A stretch of DNA of 64,000 nucleotides from Acidobacteriaceae bacterium (lineage in GTDB: Bacteria > Acidobacteriota > Terriglobia > Bryobacterales > Bryobacteraceae): NCBI GenBank assembly GCA_019240475.1, contig JAFAYI010000018.1:124001-188000 (forward strand), read 5' to 3'. The position numbers and the translations under genes were made by a program. Shown in pieces: positions 53,604 to 61,682 of this stretch. The notes under the pieces were generated by a model. That model was not told the DNA's origin. It saw nothing but the letters and a program-made list of their open reading frames with translations, and did not search any database. Every line of letters begins with the position of its first letter. Positions within the stretch are counted from its first letter, which is position 1.

Positions 53604-55261
53604 GCTTTTCGCATCTGCTCCAGCAGGTATTCGGACGTTCGCAGCGAAAAAGCCAGGATCGAAATGGTGGTGGTCTTGTCCGTGCAATTGGGGAAGACGC
53701 TGGCATCGCAGATATAGAGATTCGGCACGTCGTGGGTCTGGCCGAAGCGATTGGTGACGAACTTGTTCGGATCGTTCCCCATGCGGAGAACCCCGGTTTC
53801 ATGAAGGCTAGTGCCGGGGATATCGGGTTCAGTGGCGCAGCCTGTGTATTCGCCGCCGCTCGCGCGAATCAAGTCTTCGCAGACTTGTTTGCCGTGAGCC
53901 CACATCAGCAGCGTGTTGCGGTCCCATTCGAAGTGAATGCGCGCGACGGGAATGCCGTAGACGTCTTTCACTTGGGGATCGATGTCGACATAGTTGGAGT
54001 CGCTGCGCTGAGACGGCGCCTGAATATAAAAGCTAACCGGCGTGGGATAGCGGCGTTTGATCTCGCGCTTGAAGTCGCGGCCGAATCCCTCGATATCGCG
54101 ATAATAGCCGGGGAATTCGCTGCAGCCGCCATCGGGATAGACGGAGTAGCCGCGAATGAATTTTTCCTGGCGCGGATTTTCGATATTTTGCCAGCGCGGC
54201 ATCCAGGCGACGGTCGAAGCCGAAACGTTATCCGGAAAGCTGGGCTGTCCGCGAAGTTGCGGCAGGTAGCCGCGCGCAGTGGTTCCGTAGAGATGATCGC
54301 AGAGATTACGGCCTGCCTGCCCGCTCGAATTGGCGATGCCGGCCGGCCAGCGGCGCGATTTGGAATTAAGCAGGATACGCGCGGATTCGACGCAAGAGGC
54401 AGCGACTACGACGTTGCGGCCGTAGACTTCAAGCTCCTGGCGGGTCTCGCGATCGACATAGGCGACTCCAGAGGCGCGACCATTCTCATCGGCGATGATG
54501 TGGCGAACGAGAGAGTTGGGGCGCAGATCGAGATTCCCGGTCTTTTCAGCGGCCGGCAGGAAGAACCAGGGCGTGGAGAAGAACGCGCCGACGTCGCAGC
54601 CCTCTGTGCAATTGCCGCAGAAGTGGCAGGCGGGATGGCCGGCGCGCGGGCGAGTGAGCTGCGCGATGCGATCCGGCAGATAGGGCACGCCGGTCTTCCG
54701 CGCGCCGCACTGGAGTATCCAATCGATGCAGCGGAAGTTCATAGGTGGGAGATACTCGCCGTCGGGATTGCTGGGCCGGTTTTGGACGGTGCTGGCGACG
54801 CCGATCATGCGCTCGACCCGACTGTAATAGGGTGCGATCTCGGAGTAGGAGAGGGGCCAATCGACGTCGTAGCCGTCGCGCGTGGCGGCGCGGAAATCGA
54901 TTTCACTGAAGCGGGCCGAGGAGCGTCCCCAGAAATTCGTTTTGCCGCCGACGGCGAAACAGCGGCGCCAGGTCCATTGAGTGCCGGGGGCAGTGGTGAA
55001 GGCGAGCTCGTGCTCCCAAATGCCTTCGGTGTATTCGTTATCCATGTAGCCGATGGATTCAGCTCTTAGCTTGGGGCTGCCGAAGCCTCGGAATTTCATG
55101 TCATAGGGCTGGCGGTGGTTGCGGAAATCTTTGGAGGGATTGAGGCGGCGTCCGGCATTGAGCGCGCAGACTTTCGCGCCGGCCTGGCAGAGGGTGTGAA
55201 TGGCCATGCCGCCGCCTGCACCGGTTCCGATCACGATGACGTCATAGATTTGTTTAGGCAT
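53600..55261 (-). CDS. GMC-family FAD-dependent oxidoreductase
   Basis: The 553-residue flavoenzyme begins KQIYDVIVIGTGAGGGMAIHTL (FAD Rossmann motif) and shows VVAASCVESARILL, the cysteine-rich segment CHFCGNCTEGCDVGAF, and the C-terminal active-site part SLHETGVLRMG and VPNLYICDASVFPNC. It belongs to the large-subunit group of gluconate 2-dehydrogenase-like sugar or alcohol dehydrogenases. No Tat signal is present on this subunit; export would ride on its partner. Its ATG overlaps the stop of the small-subunit gene by one base (TGATG). Confidence 0.92.
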   Translation of the reverse strand: MPKQIYDVIVIGTGAGGGMAIHTLCQAGAKVCALNAGRRLNPSKDFRNHRQPYDMKFRGFGSPKLRAESIGYMDNEYTEGIWEHELAFTTAPGTQWTWRRCFAVGGKTNFWGRSSARFSEIDFRAATRDGYDVDWPLSYSEIAPYYSRVERMIGVASTVQNRPSNPDGEYLPPMNFRCIDWILQCGARKTGVPYLPDRIAQLTRPRAGHPACHFCGNCTEGCDVGAFFSTPWFFLPAAEKTGNLDLRPNSLVRHIIADENGRASGVAYVDRETRQELEVYGRNVVVAASCVESARILLNSKSRRWPAGIANSSGQAGRNLCDHLYGTTARGYLPQLRGQPSFPDNVSASTVAWMPRWQNIENPRQEKFIRGYSVYPDGGCSEFPGYYRDIEGFGRDFKREIKRRYPTPVSFYIQAPSQRSDSNYVDIDPQVKDVYGIPVARIHFEWDRNTLLMWAHGKQVCEDLIRASGGEYTGCATEPDIPGTSLHETGVLRMGNDPNKFVTNRFGQTHDVPNLYICDASVFPNCTDKTTTISILAFSLRTSEYLLEQMRKA

Positions 55262-55869
55262 CAGACAATGGGCGGCGGAAGATGCTTGTGTTCCGGATCG
55301 TTGGCATGCGGGCAGGCAGGCGATTCGGAGTAGAGTTTCAAACCGGGATAATTCAGCTCTTGGAGACCGATGCGGCTGGTGTAATAACCCATTACGGTAT
55401 ATCGGCGAAGGAGCGCGAAAAAGGCGCGGCCGTCGGCATCGGCCGGAGGGGCGGCGCCATAAGCGAGCGGGCGCAGGAGTTCGGCGATCTGCGTTTCGGA
55501 AATGGCGGCGAGGGCTGCTCCAAATCGCGCTTGCGACCGCGCATTCAACCAATCCAGGCCGTAGCGGAAAGGCCACTGCACTTCGGGGTCGCTCGCGGCC
55601 ATGAAGTCGATGAATTCGGCGACGCCGGCGTCGTGCGCGCCCGGAGATTCGTCGCGGGGGATTATGGTTTCCGTAAGCTGGTCGATGGCCGCGAACTCGG
55701 CTGGGGTGAAGAATAGCGGCTGGTAGGTATGTGGACGCGGCTCGTCGGTTGGATGTTCCATATGCTGCGGTGCGCAAACCCAGCGCGCGAAACCCGGAAA
55801 GCGGCCGGCAGCGGCGGCAAGGGCGATGAACTCGAGGATCTCGCGGCGGTCGGGCGATTGGTTAGCCAA
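55261..55869 (-). CDS. Gluconate 2-dehydrogenase subunit 3 family protein
   Basis: The roughly 202-residue protein belongs to the Gluconate_2-dh3 family, the small subunit paired with GMC flavoproteins: FFTPAEFAAIDQLTETIIPRDESPGAHDAGVAEFID and YTVMGYYTSRIGLQELNYPG. The N-terminus PDRREILEFIALAAAAGRFPGF resembles a Tat signal, which could carry the whole complex across the membrane. I chose TTG 55869; the open frame continues to TTG 55911, where it would cover the ribosome site of the divergent DUF4342 gene. Together with the GMC gene it forms a two-subunit dehydrogenase operon. Confidence 0.85.
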   Translation of the reverse strand: MANQSPDRREILEFIALAAAAGRFPGFARWVCAPQHMEHPTDEPRPHTYQPLFFTPAEFAAIDQLTETIIPRDESPGAHDAGVAEFIDFMAASDPEVQWPFRYGLDWLNARSQARFGAALAAISETQIAELLRPLAYGAAPPADADGRAFFALLRRYTVMGYYTSRIGLQELNYPGLKLYSESPACPHANDPEHKHLPPPIV

Positions 55870-55915
55870 GGCGTTTACTGGCTTAGGATACGATACGCGG
55901 CAGAGGAGCAAAACA

Positions 55916-56191
55916 GTGGCGCTGCATAATTTCGTCGAAGAGATTCAGGTCTTGGCGCGAGACCTGGTGGATCGCGTGAAGGCGCTGATTCACGAAGGCA
56001 ACGTTCAGCGCATCATCGTGAAGGATGTGAATGGACACACGTTCGTGGAGATTCCGGTGACGGTCGCGGCGGTGGGAGCGGTGCTGGCTCCAGTGCTGGC
56101 GGGACTGGGAGCAATTTCGGCACTGGTTGCGAAATTCACGATCGTCGTGGAGCGGTCCGAACCCAAGAGTACGGACCCGAAGGCTTCGTAA
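55916..56191 (+). CDS. DUF4342 domain protein
   Basis: The 91-residue protein matches the DUF4342 pattern: EEIQVLARDLVDRVKALIHEGNV, RIIVKDVNGHTFVEIPVT, then a hydrophobic helix VAAVGAVLAPVLAGLGAISALV and the end FTIVVER. The layout suggests a small membrane-associated protein with an N-terminal helical domain; no function is known. The start is GTG 55916 with AGAGGAG eight bases upstream. It is divergent from the dehydrogenase small subunit, with starts 46 bases apart. Confidence 0.8.
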   Translation: MALHNFVEEIQVLARDLVDRVKALIHEGNVQRIIVKDVNGHTFVEIPVTVAAVGAVLAPVLAGLGAISALVAKFTIVVERSEPKSTDPKAS

Positions 56192-56305
56192 GCAAGGGCC
56201 TCAAAACGGGCGCTTGTTTTTCGGCGCGCGACACGGACGCGATTCCTCTACCTGGCCCTCGGTGTGGAGTTCCAACGGGGGCAGACGAACTCGTCGGATC
56301 GCAGA

Positions 56306-56326
56306 GCGGGGCTCTAGGAGCCCCGC
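56306..56326. terminator. Bidirectional hairpin between convergent genes
   Basis: GCGGGGCTC (56306-56314), loop TAG, GAGCCCCGC (56318-56326): a perfect nine-base stem lying between the stops of the DUF4342 gene (56191) and the convergent 103-aa gene (56341). No T run follows on either side, so it may stop transcription or protect 3' ends in both directions. Confidence 0.55.
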
Positions 56327-56340
56327 ACCGCTCAAGCCGT

Positions 56341-56652
56341 TTATCGGCGCCAATAACCACCGTAGTATCTGTGACCGTAATAGCGTGGCGCGACCCAGTA
56401 GGAATGCGCGTATGGCGGACGAGCCCAATAGCCGGCGCGCCAATTCCAACGCGGACCAACGGGGTAATAGTAACCGCCGACCCAGCTATACCCGGGGCGA
56501 TAGTAAGTGGGCGCATACTCGACTACGGGTGCGGGCGGGGGTCCCGCGACATAGGTGGGGCCGACCCCGATACCGATTCCAAAGCCAAACCGGGGTCCGG
56601 CAAATACGGTACTTCCGGCCAACAACAACATTGCGAGCAGTTTCGTTTTCAT
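56341..56652 (-). CDS. Small secreted Tyr/Gly/Trp-rich protein with YXWxxGYW motifs
   Basis: The 103-residue protein has a signal peptide (MKTKLLAMLLLAGSTVFAG) and a mature part made of Gly/Pro/Tyr-rich sequence with YSWVGGYYYPVGPRW, WNWRAGYWARPPY and YYGGYWRR. WxxGYW-repeat proteins occur in many Gram-negative bacteria, often near the outer membrane; function is unknown. GGAGGA lies just upstream of ATG 56652. It resembles in composition the tails of the two FecR-like proteins of this window. Confidence 0.8.
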   Translation of the reverse strand: MKTKLLAMLLLAGSTVFAGPRFGFGIGIGVGPTYVAGPPPAPVVEYAPTYYRPGYSWVGGYYYPVGPRWNWRAGYWARPPYAHSYWVAPRYYGHRYYGGYWRR

Positions 56653-56819
56653 TTTGTGTTCCTCCGTTTCTTCCAACCCTGCCGGTGCTGTTTGGCGACC
56701 GGCTTCGAGCTTGGCAGTGCAAGTCCCGTGCCAAGTGTATGTGGTTGAAAATGAAAGGGTCGGGGGGGCGGCCCGGTTGGGGTGCACCGCGGCGTGGTGG
56801 ATTTGGGCCGAATGGGTGA

Positions 56820-57239
56820 TTAGCGCGAATAGGGGTGGCCGCGCAGGGTAGTAAAAGCGCGGTAGATCTGCTCGGCGAGCATGGCGCGCGCGAGTTCGTG
56901 CGGAAAGGTCAAAGGAGAAAGCGAGACGAGGAGGTCGGCGCGGGGCTTCCATTCGGGAGGCAGGCCGTCGTGACCGCCAATGAGGAAGACCAGGTCGCGG
57001 GATTCATCCTCGGCGCGCCGAACGAGTTGGACGAATTGCTCGGAATCGAGGCGGCTTCCGGCGGGGTCGAGGAGGATCTTGCGCGCGGAGGGGTGGCGGG
57101 CGAACAGGTCGAAGCGGGCAGGAACGATTTCGCGCATCTGGCAATCGGCATACCGATTGGACCGTTTCAGGAATTCGGCGGCAATAGCGTTGGCATGCGC
57201 GTCGCGGGGCTTACCGATAAAGTAGAGAAAGAGTTTCAA
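56820..57239 (-). CDS. rlmH: 23S rRNA (pseudouridine-1915-N3)-methyltransferase RlmH
   Basis: RlmH is a SPOUT methyltransferase acting on the 70S ribosome. The protein (139 residues) shows the family end LSPLTFPHELARAMLAEQIYRAFTTLRGHPY, the knot segment LVFLIGGHDGLPPEW and LLDPAGSRLDSEQFVQLV. It is shorter than the usual 155 residues; the deficit lies in the middle. The start TTG 57239 gives the family-like N-terminus LKLFLYFIGKP; there is no strong ribosome site. It is divergent from ku. Confidence 0.88.
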   Translation of the reverse strand: MKLFLYFIGKPRDAHANAIAAEFLKRSNRYADCQMREIVPARFDLFARHPSARKILLDPAGSRLDSEQFVQLVRRAEDESRDLVFLIGGHDGLPPEWKPRADLLVSLSPLTFPHELARAMLAEQIYRAFTTLRGHPYSR

Positions 57240-57282
57240 GGCTGGTTGGGTGTAGAACCGGTACTGGTGCGTAAGTGACCGG

Positions 57283-57311
57283 TTGCAAACGACATACGGA
57301 CACGATATTGT
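57283..57311 (+). promoter_or_regulatory. Candidate promoter of ku
   Basis: TTGCAA (57283-57288) and TATTGT (57306-57311) are 17 bases apart, 36 bases before the ku ATG; a GGGAG lies about eight bases before that ATG. Only moderate matches to the sigma-70 consensus, so this is tentative. Confidence 0.35.
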
Positions 57312-57346
57312 TTTAGGAGCAACGTTCAACCCCAGGGAGCGACAAC

Positions 57347-58201
57347 ATGGCTTCAACCGTTTGGAAGGGTTATATCACGTTCGGCCTCATCACGATTCCG
57401 GTGCGCCTGTTTGCGGCGGCGCGTACCGAGCGGGTGGGCTTTCACCAGATTCACCAGGTTTGCGGGAGCCGCATCAAGCAGCAGATCTATTGCCCGCATT
57501 GCGATCGCGTGGTAGAGCGCAATGAACTGGTGAAGGGCTATGAGGTGGAAAAAGAGAAATACGTGATCGTCAACGATGAAGACGTAAAGAGTGTCGCGCC
57601 AGCTTCGAGCGACAACATGGAAATCCTGGAGTTCGTGAAGGCGGAGGGCATCGATCCTATTTACTTCGACGCGTCGTATTTTATGGTCCCCGAGGAGGCA
57701 GGCAAGAAAGCTTACTACCTGCTGCTGCAGACCATGCAGAAATCGGGATACAGCGCGATAGCCAAGATCGCGATGCATCAGCGGGAGTATACGGTTGTGG
57801 TGCGACCGCATGCGGACGGACTTTTGCTGCATACGATGTTCTATCCGGAGGAAGTGCGCGAGACGCCGGAGTTCCGGCGGGATGAGAATGTGAGCGTGAA
57901 ACCGCAAGAGGTCGCGCTGGCGGAGAAGCTGGTCGAGGGATTGGCCGCGGATTTCGATCCATCGAAGTATCACGATGAATATCAGCAGCGGGTGATGCAG
58001 ATGATCGAGGCCAAGCGCGAAGGGCAGCATGTGCCGAGCGAGGCTCCGAAGCGGCGAGCGCCGGTGGTGGACCTGATGCAGGCTTTGCAGAAGAGTCTGG
58101 GCGAGCTGCCGCGCAAGCCTGCCTCGAAGGCGGCCCACTCGGAAGCGGCCGAGGCGGCGGCTAAGAAAGCCTCGGGCCGGCGGCGAACGGCGACCGGCTA
58201 G
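57347..58201 (+). CDS. ku: Non-homologous end-joining protein Ku
   Basis: Prokaryotic Ku binds double-strand ends as a homodimer ring and recruits LigD. The 284-residue protein shows the Ku core: WKGYITFGLITIPVRLFAAA, FHQIHQVCGSRIKQQIYC, YEVEKEKYVIVNDEDVKSVAP, DPIYFDASYFMVPEEAGKKAYYLLLQTM and MQQEYTV/REYTVVVRP, then a Lys/Arg-rich C-terminal tail for DNA binding (RKPASKAAHSEAAEAAAKK). No ligD gene is adjacent, so the partner ligase must lie elsewhere. The next gene, an amino-acid permease, starts seven bases past the ku stop. Confidence 0.95.
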   Translation: MASTVWKGYITFGLITIPVRLFAAARTERVGFHQIHQVCGSRIKQQIYCPHCDRVVERNELVKGYEVEKEKYVIVNDEDVKSVAPASSDNMEILEFVKAEGIDPIYFDASYFMVPEEAGKKAYYLLLQTMQKSGYSAIAKIAMHQREYTVVVRPHADGLLLHTMFYPEEVRETPEFRRDENVSVKPQEVALAEKLVEGLAADFDPSKYHDEYQQRVMQMIEAKREGQHVPSEAPKRRAPVVDLMQALQKSLGELPRKPASKAAHSEAAEAAAKKASGRRRTATG

Positions 58202-58208
58202 GGGCGCG

Positions 58209-59531
58209 TTGCCTAACGACGAAGCGGGCGCATCGCTCGCCCGCAAACTGGGACTGTTCGACTCGACGATGATCGTCATGGGCGGCATCATCGGATCGGG
58301 CATCTTCGTCAATCCGTACGTGGTCGCGCGGCAAGTGCATACCGATGCGCTGATCCTGGGCGCGTGGATGCTAGGAGGCGTGACGGCGCTTGCTGGCGCA
58401 TTCATTTACGCGGAGCTGGCGGTCTTGCGCCCCAATATTGGCGGGCAATATGCGTATCTGCGCGAGGCATATCATCCGGCCGTTTCATTCCTTTACGGAT
58501 GGGCGCTCCTGTTCGTCATGCAGACGGGTGGGATGGCGGCGGTAGCGGTGACGTTTGCGCGATATTTTCGGGAGATCGTTCATACCGGCGGGCCGGATTC
58601 GCTGATCGCAGTACTGGTGCTGGGGTTGTTGACGGTGGTGAACTGCCTGGGCGTACGCACGGGCAGCACGGTGCAGAGCACGTTGATGGTGATGAAGATC
58701 GGAGCGATCGCGATCCTGGTGCTGGCGGCGTTTGGAAGCCGGAGCGGGGCGGCGCACGCGAGCGCCGCGGAAGCGTTTTCGCCACATCTGTTGCTGCAGT
58801 TCGGAGCCGCCGTAACGCCAGTGCTATTCGCATACGGCGGGTGGCAGACGGCGAGTTTCATGACCGGAGAGATGCGCGATCCGCGGCGGGACTTATCGCG
58901 CGCGCTGCTGTTAGGAGTGGCGGGCGTGACAGCCATTTACCTGGCCGTGAATGTGGTTTGCCTGCGAACGTTGGGGCCCGACGGGTTGGCCGCGACCCTG
59001 ACACCCGCCTATACGGTTATGCAGAAGGCTATCGGGGACCGAGGAGCGTTGTTCATTTCGTATGCGATCGCAGTCTCGACGCTGGGTTTCTTAAGCCAGG
59101 GGATGCTTACCGCGCCGCGAGTTTACTTCGCGATGGCGAGAGACGGGCTATTCTTCCGCGCCATCGCATGGGTTTCAAAGAGCACCCGTGTTCCCGTGCC
59201 GGCGATTGCGATGCAAGGCGCGTTGGCCGCCGTGATTGCGTTGTCACAACAATATGAGCAGATGTTGAGCTACGTCGTCTCGATGGACTTTATCTTCTTT
59301 GGATTGACCGGCGCATCGCTGTTCGTGTTCCGACGGCGCATGCAGCGGGCGCCCCAGCATCGCACGCCAGGTCACCCGTTTACGACCATATTCTTTGTGA
59401 GCGTGTGTTGGCTGGTGGTTGCGGCGACGTTCTACCACTCGCCGCGCAACAGTTTGGAGGGGCTTGCGCTGGTGCTAGCAGGCATTCCGGTTTACCTGTA
59501 TTGGAGCAGGAGAAAGAGGGGCTCGGCTTGA
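58209..59531 (+). CDS. Amino acid permease, APC superfamily
   Basis: The 440-residue protein has twelve predicted helices and the APC hallmarks: the first unwound helix FDSTMIVMGGIIGSGIFVNP, a proline/glycine-rich RPNIGGQYAYLREAYHP after helix 2 and YGGWQTASFMTGEMRDPRRDL. It is likely an amino-acid/polyamine porter, possibly of the LAT-like branch. Its stop (TGA 59529-59531) overlaps the ATG of the aminotransferase, so uptake and transamination are translationally coupled. The start is TTG 58209. Confidence 0.9.
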   Translation: MPNDEAGASLARKLGLFDSTMIVMGGIIGSGIFVNPYVVARQVHTDALILGAWMLGGVTALAGAFIYAELAVLRPNIGGQYAYLREAYHPAVSFLYGWALLFVMQTGGMAAVAVTFARYFREIVHTGGPDSLIAVLVLGLLTVVNCLGVRTGSTVQSTLMVMKIGAIAILVLAAFGSRSGAAHASAAEAFSPHLLLQFGAAVTPVLFAYGGWQTASFMTGEMRDPRRDLSRALLLGVAGVTAIYLAVNVVCLRTLGPDGLAATLTPAYTVMQKAIGDRGALFISYAIAVSTLGFLSQGMLTAPRVYFAMARDGLFFRAIAWVSKSTRVPVPAIAMQGALAAVIALSQQYEQMLSYVVSMDFIFFGLTGASLFVFRRRMQRAPQHRTPGHPFTTIFFVSVCWLVVAATFYHSPRNSLEGLALVLAGIPVYLYWSRRKRGSA

Positions 59532-60619
59532 TGCGCGCGATGGGATCGGCTTACATGGAGTGGGTGAAGACGCAATCGCATGCGGCGTACAATCTGGCGA
59601 ATAGCGGCGTGAAGAGTTTCGAATTAGCGGGCTTGCACGCGGATTTCAACTCGCTGTCGCTAAGCGGACCGGGAGCGTACGGCTATGCGCCGCTGGTGAA
59701 AGCGATTGCGGCGAAATGCGGCGTGAACGAAGATTCGGTCGCAACCGCGCAGGGTACATCGGGTGCGAATCACCTGGCGATGGCGGCGGCGATCGAGCCG
59801 GGCGATGACGTGCTGATCGAGCATCCGGCATACCCACTGCTTTGGGAGACCGCGCAGTATGTGGGCGCTCACGTGAGGTACTTCGAACGACTCGCGGACG
59901 CGAAGTTTGCACTCGACCTGGGATTGATTGAACGCGCAATGACGCCGCGAACGCGCTTGATCGTGATCTCAAACCTGCACAACCCGAGTTGCGCTTATAC
60001 GGACCAAGCTACTCTGAAGCGCTTGGGGGTGCTTGCGCGCGAAGCTGGAGCGAAAGTTCTGGTGGACGAAGTGTATCTGGACCTGCTGTTCGAAGACGCG
60101 CCGGCGACGTCTTACAAGCTGGGTGATGAGTTTATCGTCACGAACAGCCTGACGAAAGTGTATGGGCTGAGCGGGTTGCGGTGCGGTTGGATTCTGGCAG
60201 AGCCGGACCTGGTGCGCAGGATCTATCGTTTGAACGATCTTTTTGGCGTCAACAACCCGTACGTGACGGACCAGTTGAGCTGCATCGCGCTCGGACGGTT
60301 GAAAGCCATCGGCCAGTGGGCGCGGGAGCTGTTGGACACCAACCGCGCGTTGGCGAACGAATTCATAGAAGCAACGCCCGAACTGGAATGCGAGCAGTTG
60401 CAGGCGGGCACAGTGCTGTTCCCACGGCTTGATGTGCCAGTGGAAGAATTTTGCAGAGTGCTGCGCCAGCGTTACGACACGGTGGTGACGCCGGGACAGT
60501 TTTTCGGAGCGCCGGAGAGAATCCGGCTCGGCATCGGCGGGCAGACCAGCCTGTTCTCCGAAGGGCTGAACCGAGTACACGCGGCGCTCGATGAGATGGG
60601 CCGGGCGGTGGGGCGGTGA
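59531..60619 (+). CDS. Class I/II PLP-dependent aminotransferase, coupled to the permease
   Basis: The 362-residue enzyme shows ELAGLHADFNSLSLSGPGAYGY, ATAQGTSGANHLAMAAAIEPGDDVLIEHPAYPLL, VISNLHNPSCAYTD, VLVDEVYLDLLFE and the PLP lysine in NSLTKVYGLSGLRCGW, with a C-terminal arginine in RIRLGIGG. The Asn-Pro motif reads HNPSCAYT rather than the common NPTG. It is related to MalY/aspartate-aminotransferase-like enzymes but substrate is unclear; the coupled permease suggests it works on the transported amino acid. Confidence 0.88.
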   Translation: MRAMGSAYMEWVKTQSHAAYNLANSGVKSFELAGLHADFNSLSLSGPGAYGYAPLVKAIAAKCGVNEDSVATAQGTSGANHLAMAAAIEPGDDVLIEHPAYPLLWETAQYVGAHVRYFERLADAKFALDLGLIERAMTPRTRLIVISNLHNPSCAYTDQATLKRLGVLAREAGAKVLVDEVYLDLLFEDAPATSYKLGDEFIVTNSLTKVYGLSGLRCGWILAEPDLVRRIYRLNDLFGVNNPYVTDQLSCIALGRLKAIGQWARELLDTNRALANEFIEATPELECEQLQAGTVLFPRLDVPVEEFCRVLRQRYDTVVTPGQFFGAPERIRLGIGGQTSLFSEGLNRVHAALDEMGRAVGR

Positions 60620-60722
60620 CATTTCCACAAATAATTTGATCTGGCGCTGATTCAAACAGTTCCTGAGACCCACCCTTCTCATGCGAAGCGGCTTGGTTCC
60701 AAGCTGAGCGCGGGGAGGGTAA

Positions 60723-61241
60723 ATGAACGGACAGCTTCAGACGATTGCATGGGGCGCAAAGGTGAGCAGCGACTTCAAGGCCCGGGTGTTGGACTTGTGC
60801 GACAACTTAGGGATGGAAGCCGATTACCTGATGTCGGCGATGGCGTTCGAATCGGGGGAGACATTTAGCGCGTCGATTCGCAATCAGGCTTCGGGCGCGA
60901 CGGGACTTATTCAATTCATGCCATCGACCGCAGTCCACATGGGTACGACCATAGACGAACTCGCAGCTATGACGCCGGTGGCGCAACTAGAATATGTGGA
61001 GAAATACTTTCAGCCTTACAGGAATAGGCTGCAGACGCTCGAAGACCACTACATGGCGATTCTTTGGCCAGCAGCAATCGGCAAACAGGATTCGTTTGTG
61101 CTTTTCGCCGAGCCGAGCAAGGCCTATCAGCAAAACGCCGGCCTGGATGCGGATAAAGACGGCAAAGTAACTAAATATGAGGCGGCAGCGAAGGTTCGCG
61201 CCAAGTACGAGATAGGCAAAACCCCCGACTTTGTCGGATAG
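60723..61241 (+). CDS. Lysozyme-like (SLT-type) protein with EF-hand loop, no signal peptide
   Basis: The 172-residue protein has a lysozyme-superfamily core: the likely catalytic glutamate in LMSAMAFESGETFSAS, NQASGATGLIQFMPSTA, and LEYVEKYFQPY. A canonical EF-hand loop (DADKDGKVTKYE) follows at the C-terminus. There is no signal peptide, so it resembles phage endolysins or cell-wall enzymes that leave by a holin or other route. GGGGAGGG lies just before the ATG; the 60620-60722 gap holds no gene. It converges on the EVE gene, with one base between stops. Confidence 0.75.
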   Translation: MNGQLQTIAWGAKVSSDFKARVLDLCDNLGMEADYLMSAMAFESGETFSASIRNQASGATGLIQFMPSTAVHMGTTIDELAAMTPVAQLEYVEKYFQPYRNRLQTLEDHYMAILWPAAIGKQDSFVLFAEPSKAYQQNAGLDADKDGKVTKYEAAAKVRAKYEIGKTPDFVG

Positions 61242-61242
61242 A

Positions 61243-61623
61243 TTAGCTTTTCGTCAGCCAGTCGTGTTGTTCAGCGGTTAGAGGGACAACGGAAAGTCGC
61301 CCTTGTTTCACGAGAGGCGAATCGGCGAAAATCTTGTGGGCTTTGATATCGGCGAGGGTGCGCGGGCGAGTTAGCGGTTTACCTGCCTTGATGACGACGC
61401 GCGGAGTCTTGGGATCGCTGGAATCTACGCTGACGACGGAGGCCGCGCCAACTGCTTGCCGCTCATCGCCCGTGTGATAAATGACGAGCTTATCGCCGGG
61501 TTTCATTTCGCGGAGATGTCTCACGGCGACAGGATTGGTGACGCCGTCCCAAACGGTTTCGTGATCGCGCTGAAGATCGCCGAACGAGTAAGCGTCGGGC
61601 TCGGACTTGAGCAGATAGGGCAT
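61243..61623 (-). CDS. EVE domain-containing protein
   Basis: The 126-residue protein shows the EVE (PUA-like) pattern: YLLKSEPDAYSFGDL, VWDGVTNPVAVRHLREMKPGDKLVIYHTGDERQAVGAASV and the C-terminal PLVKQGRLSVVPLT. EVE domains bind modified bases in DNA or RNA and are linked to restriction or tRNA modification; the substrate here is unknown. No restriction genes are beside it. It is cytoplasmic and probably monocistronic. Confidence 0.9.
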   Translation of the reverse strand: MPYLLKSEPDAYSFGDLQRDHETVWDGVTNPVAVRHLREMKPGDKLVIYHTGDERQAVGAASVVSVDSSDPKTPRVVIKAGKPLTRPRTLADIKAHKIFADSPLVKQGRLSVVPLTAEQHDWLTKS

Positions 61624-61682
61624 CGTTAAGGGCTATCTTATATCTGCCCGCGCTACTCGGGCCGGCCGAGATTCAAGAATGT

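Noticed and set aside
60723..61241. Prophage reading based on the lysozyme-like gene
   Set aside because: No capsid, tail, terminase, integrase or holin gene lies nearby; flanking genes are ordinary chromosomal ones.
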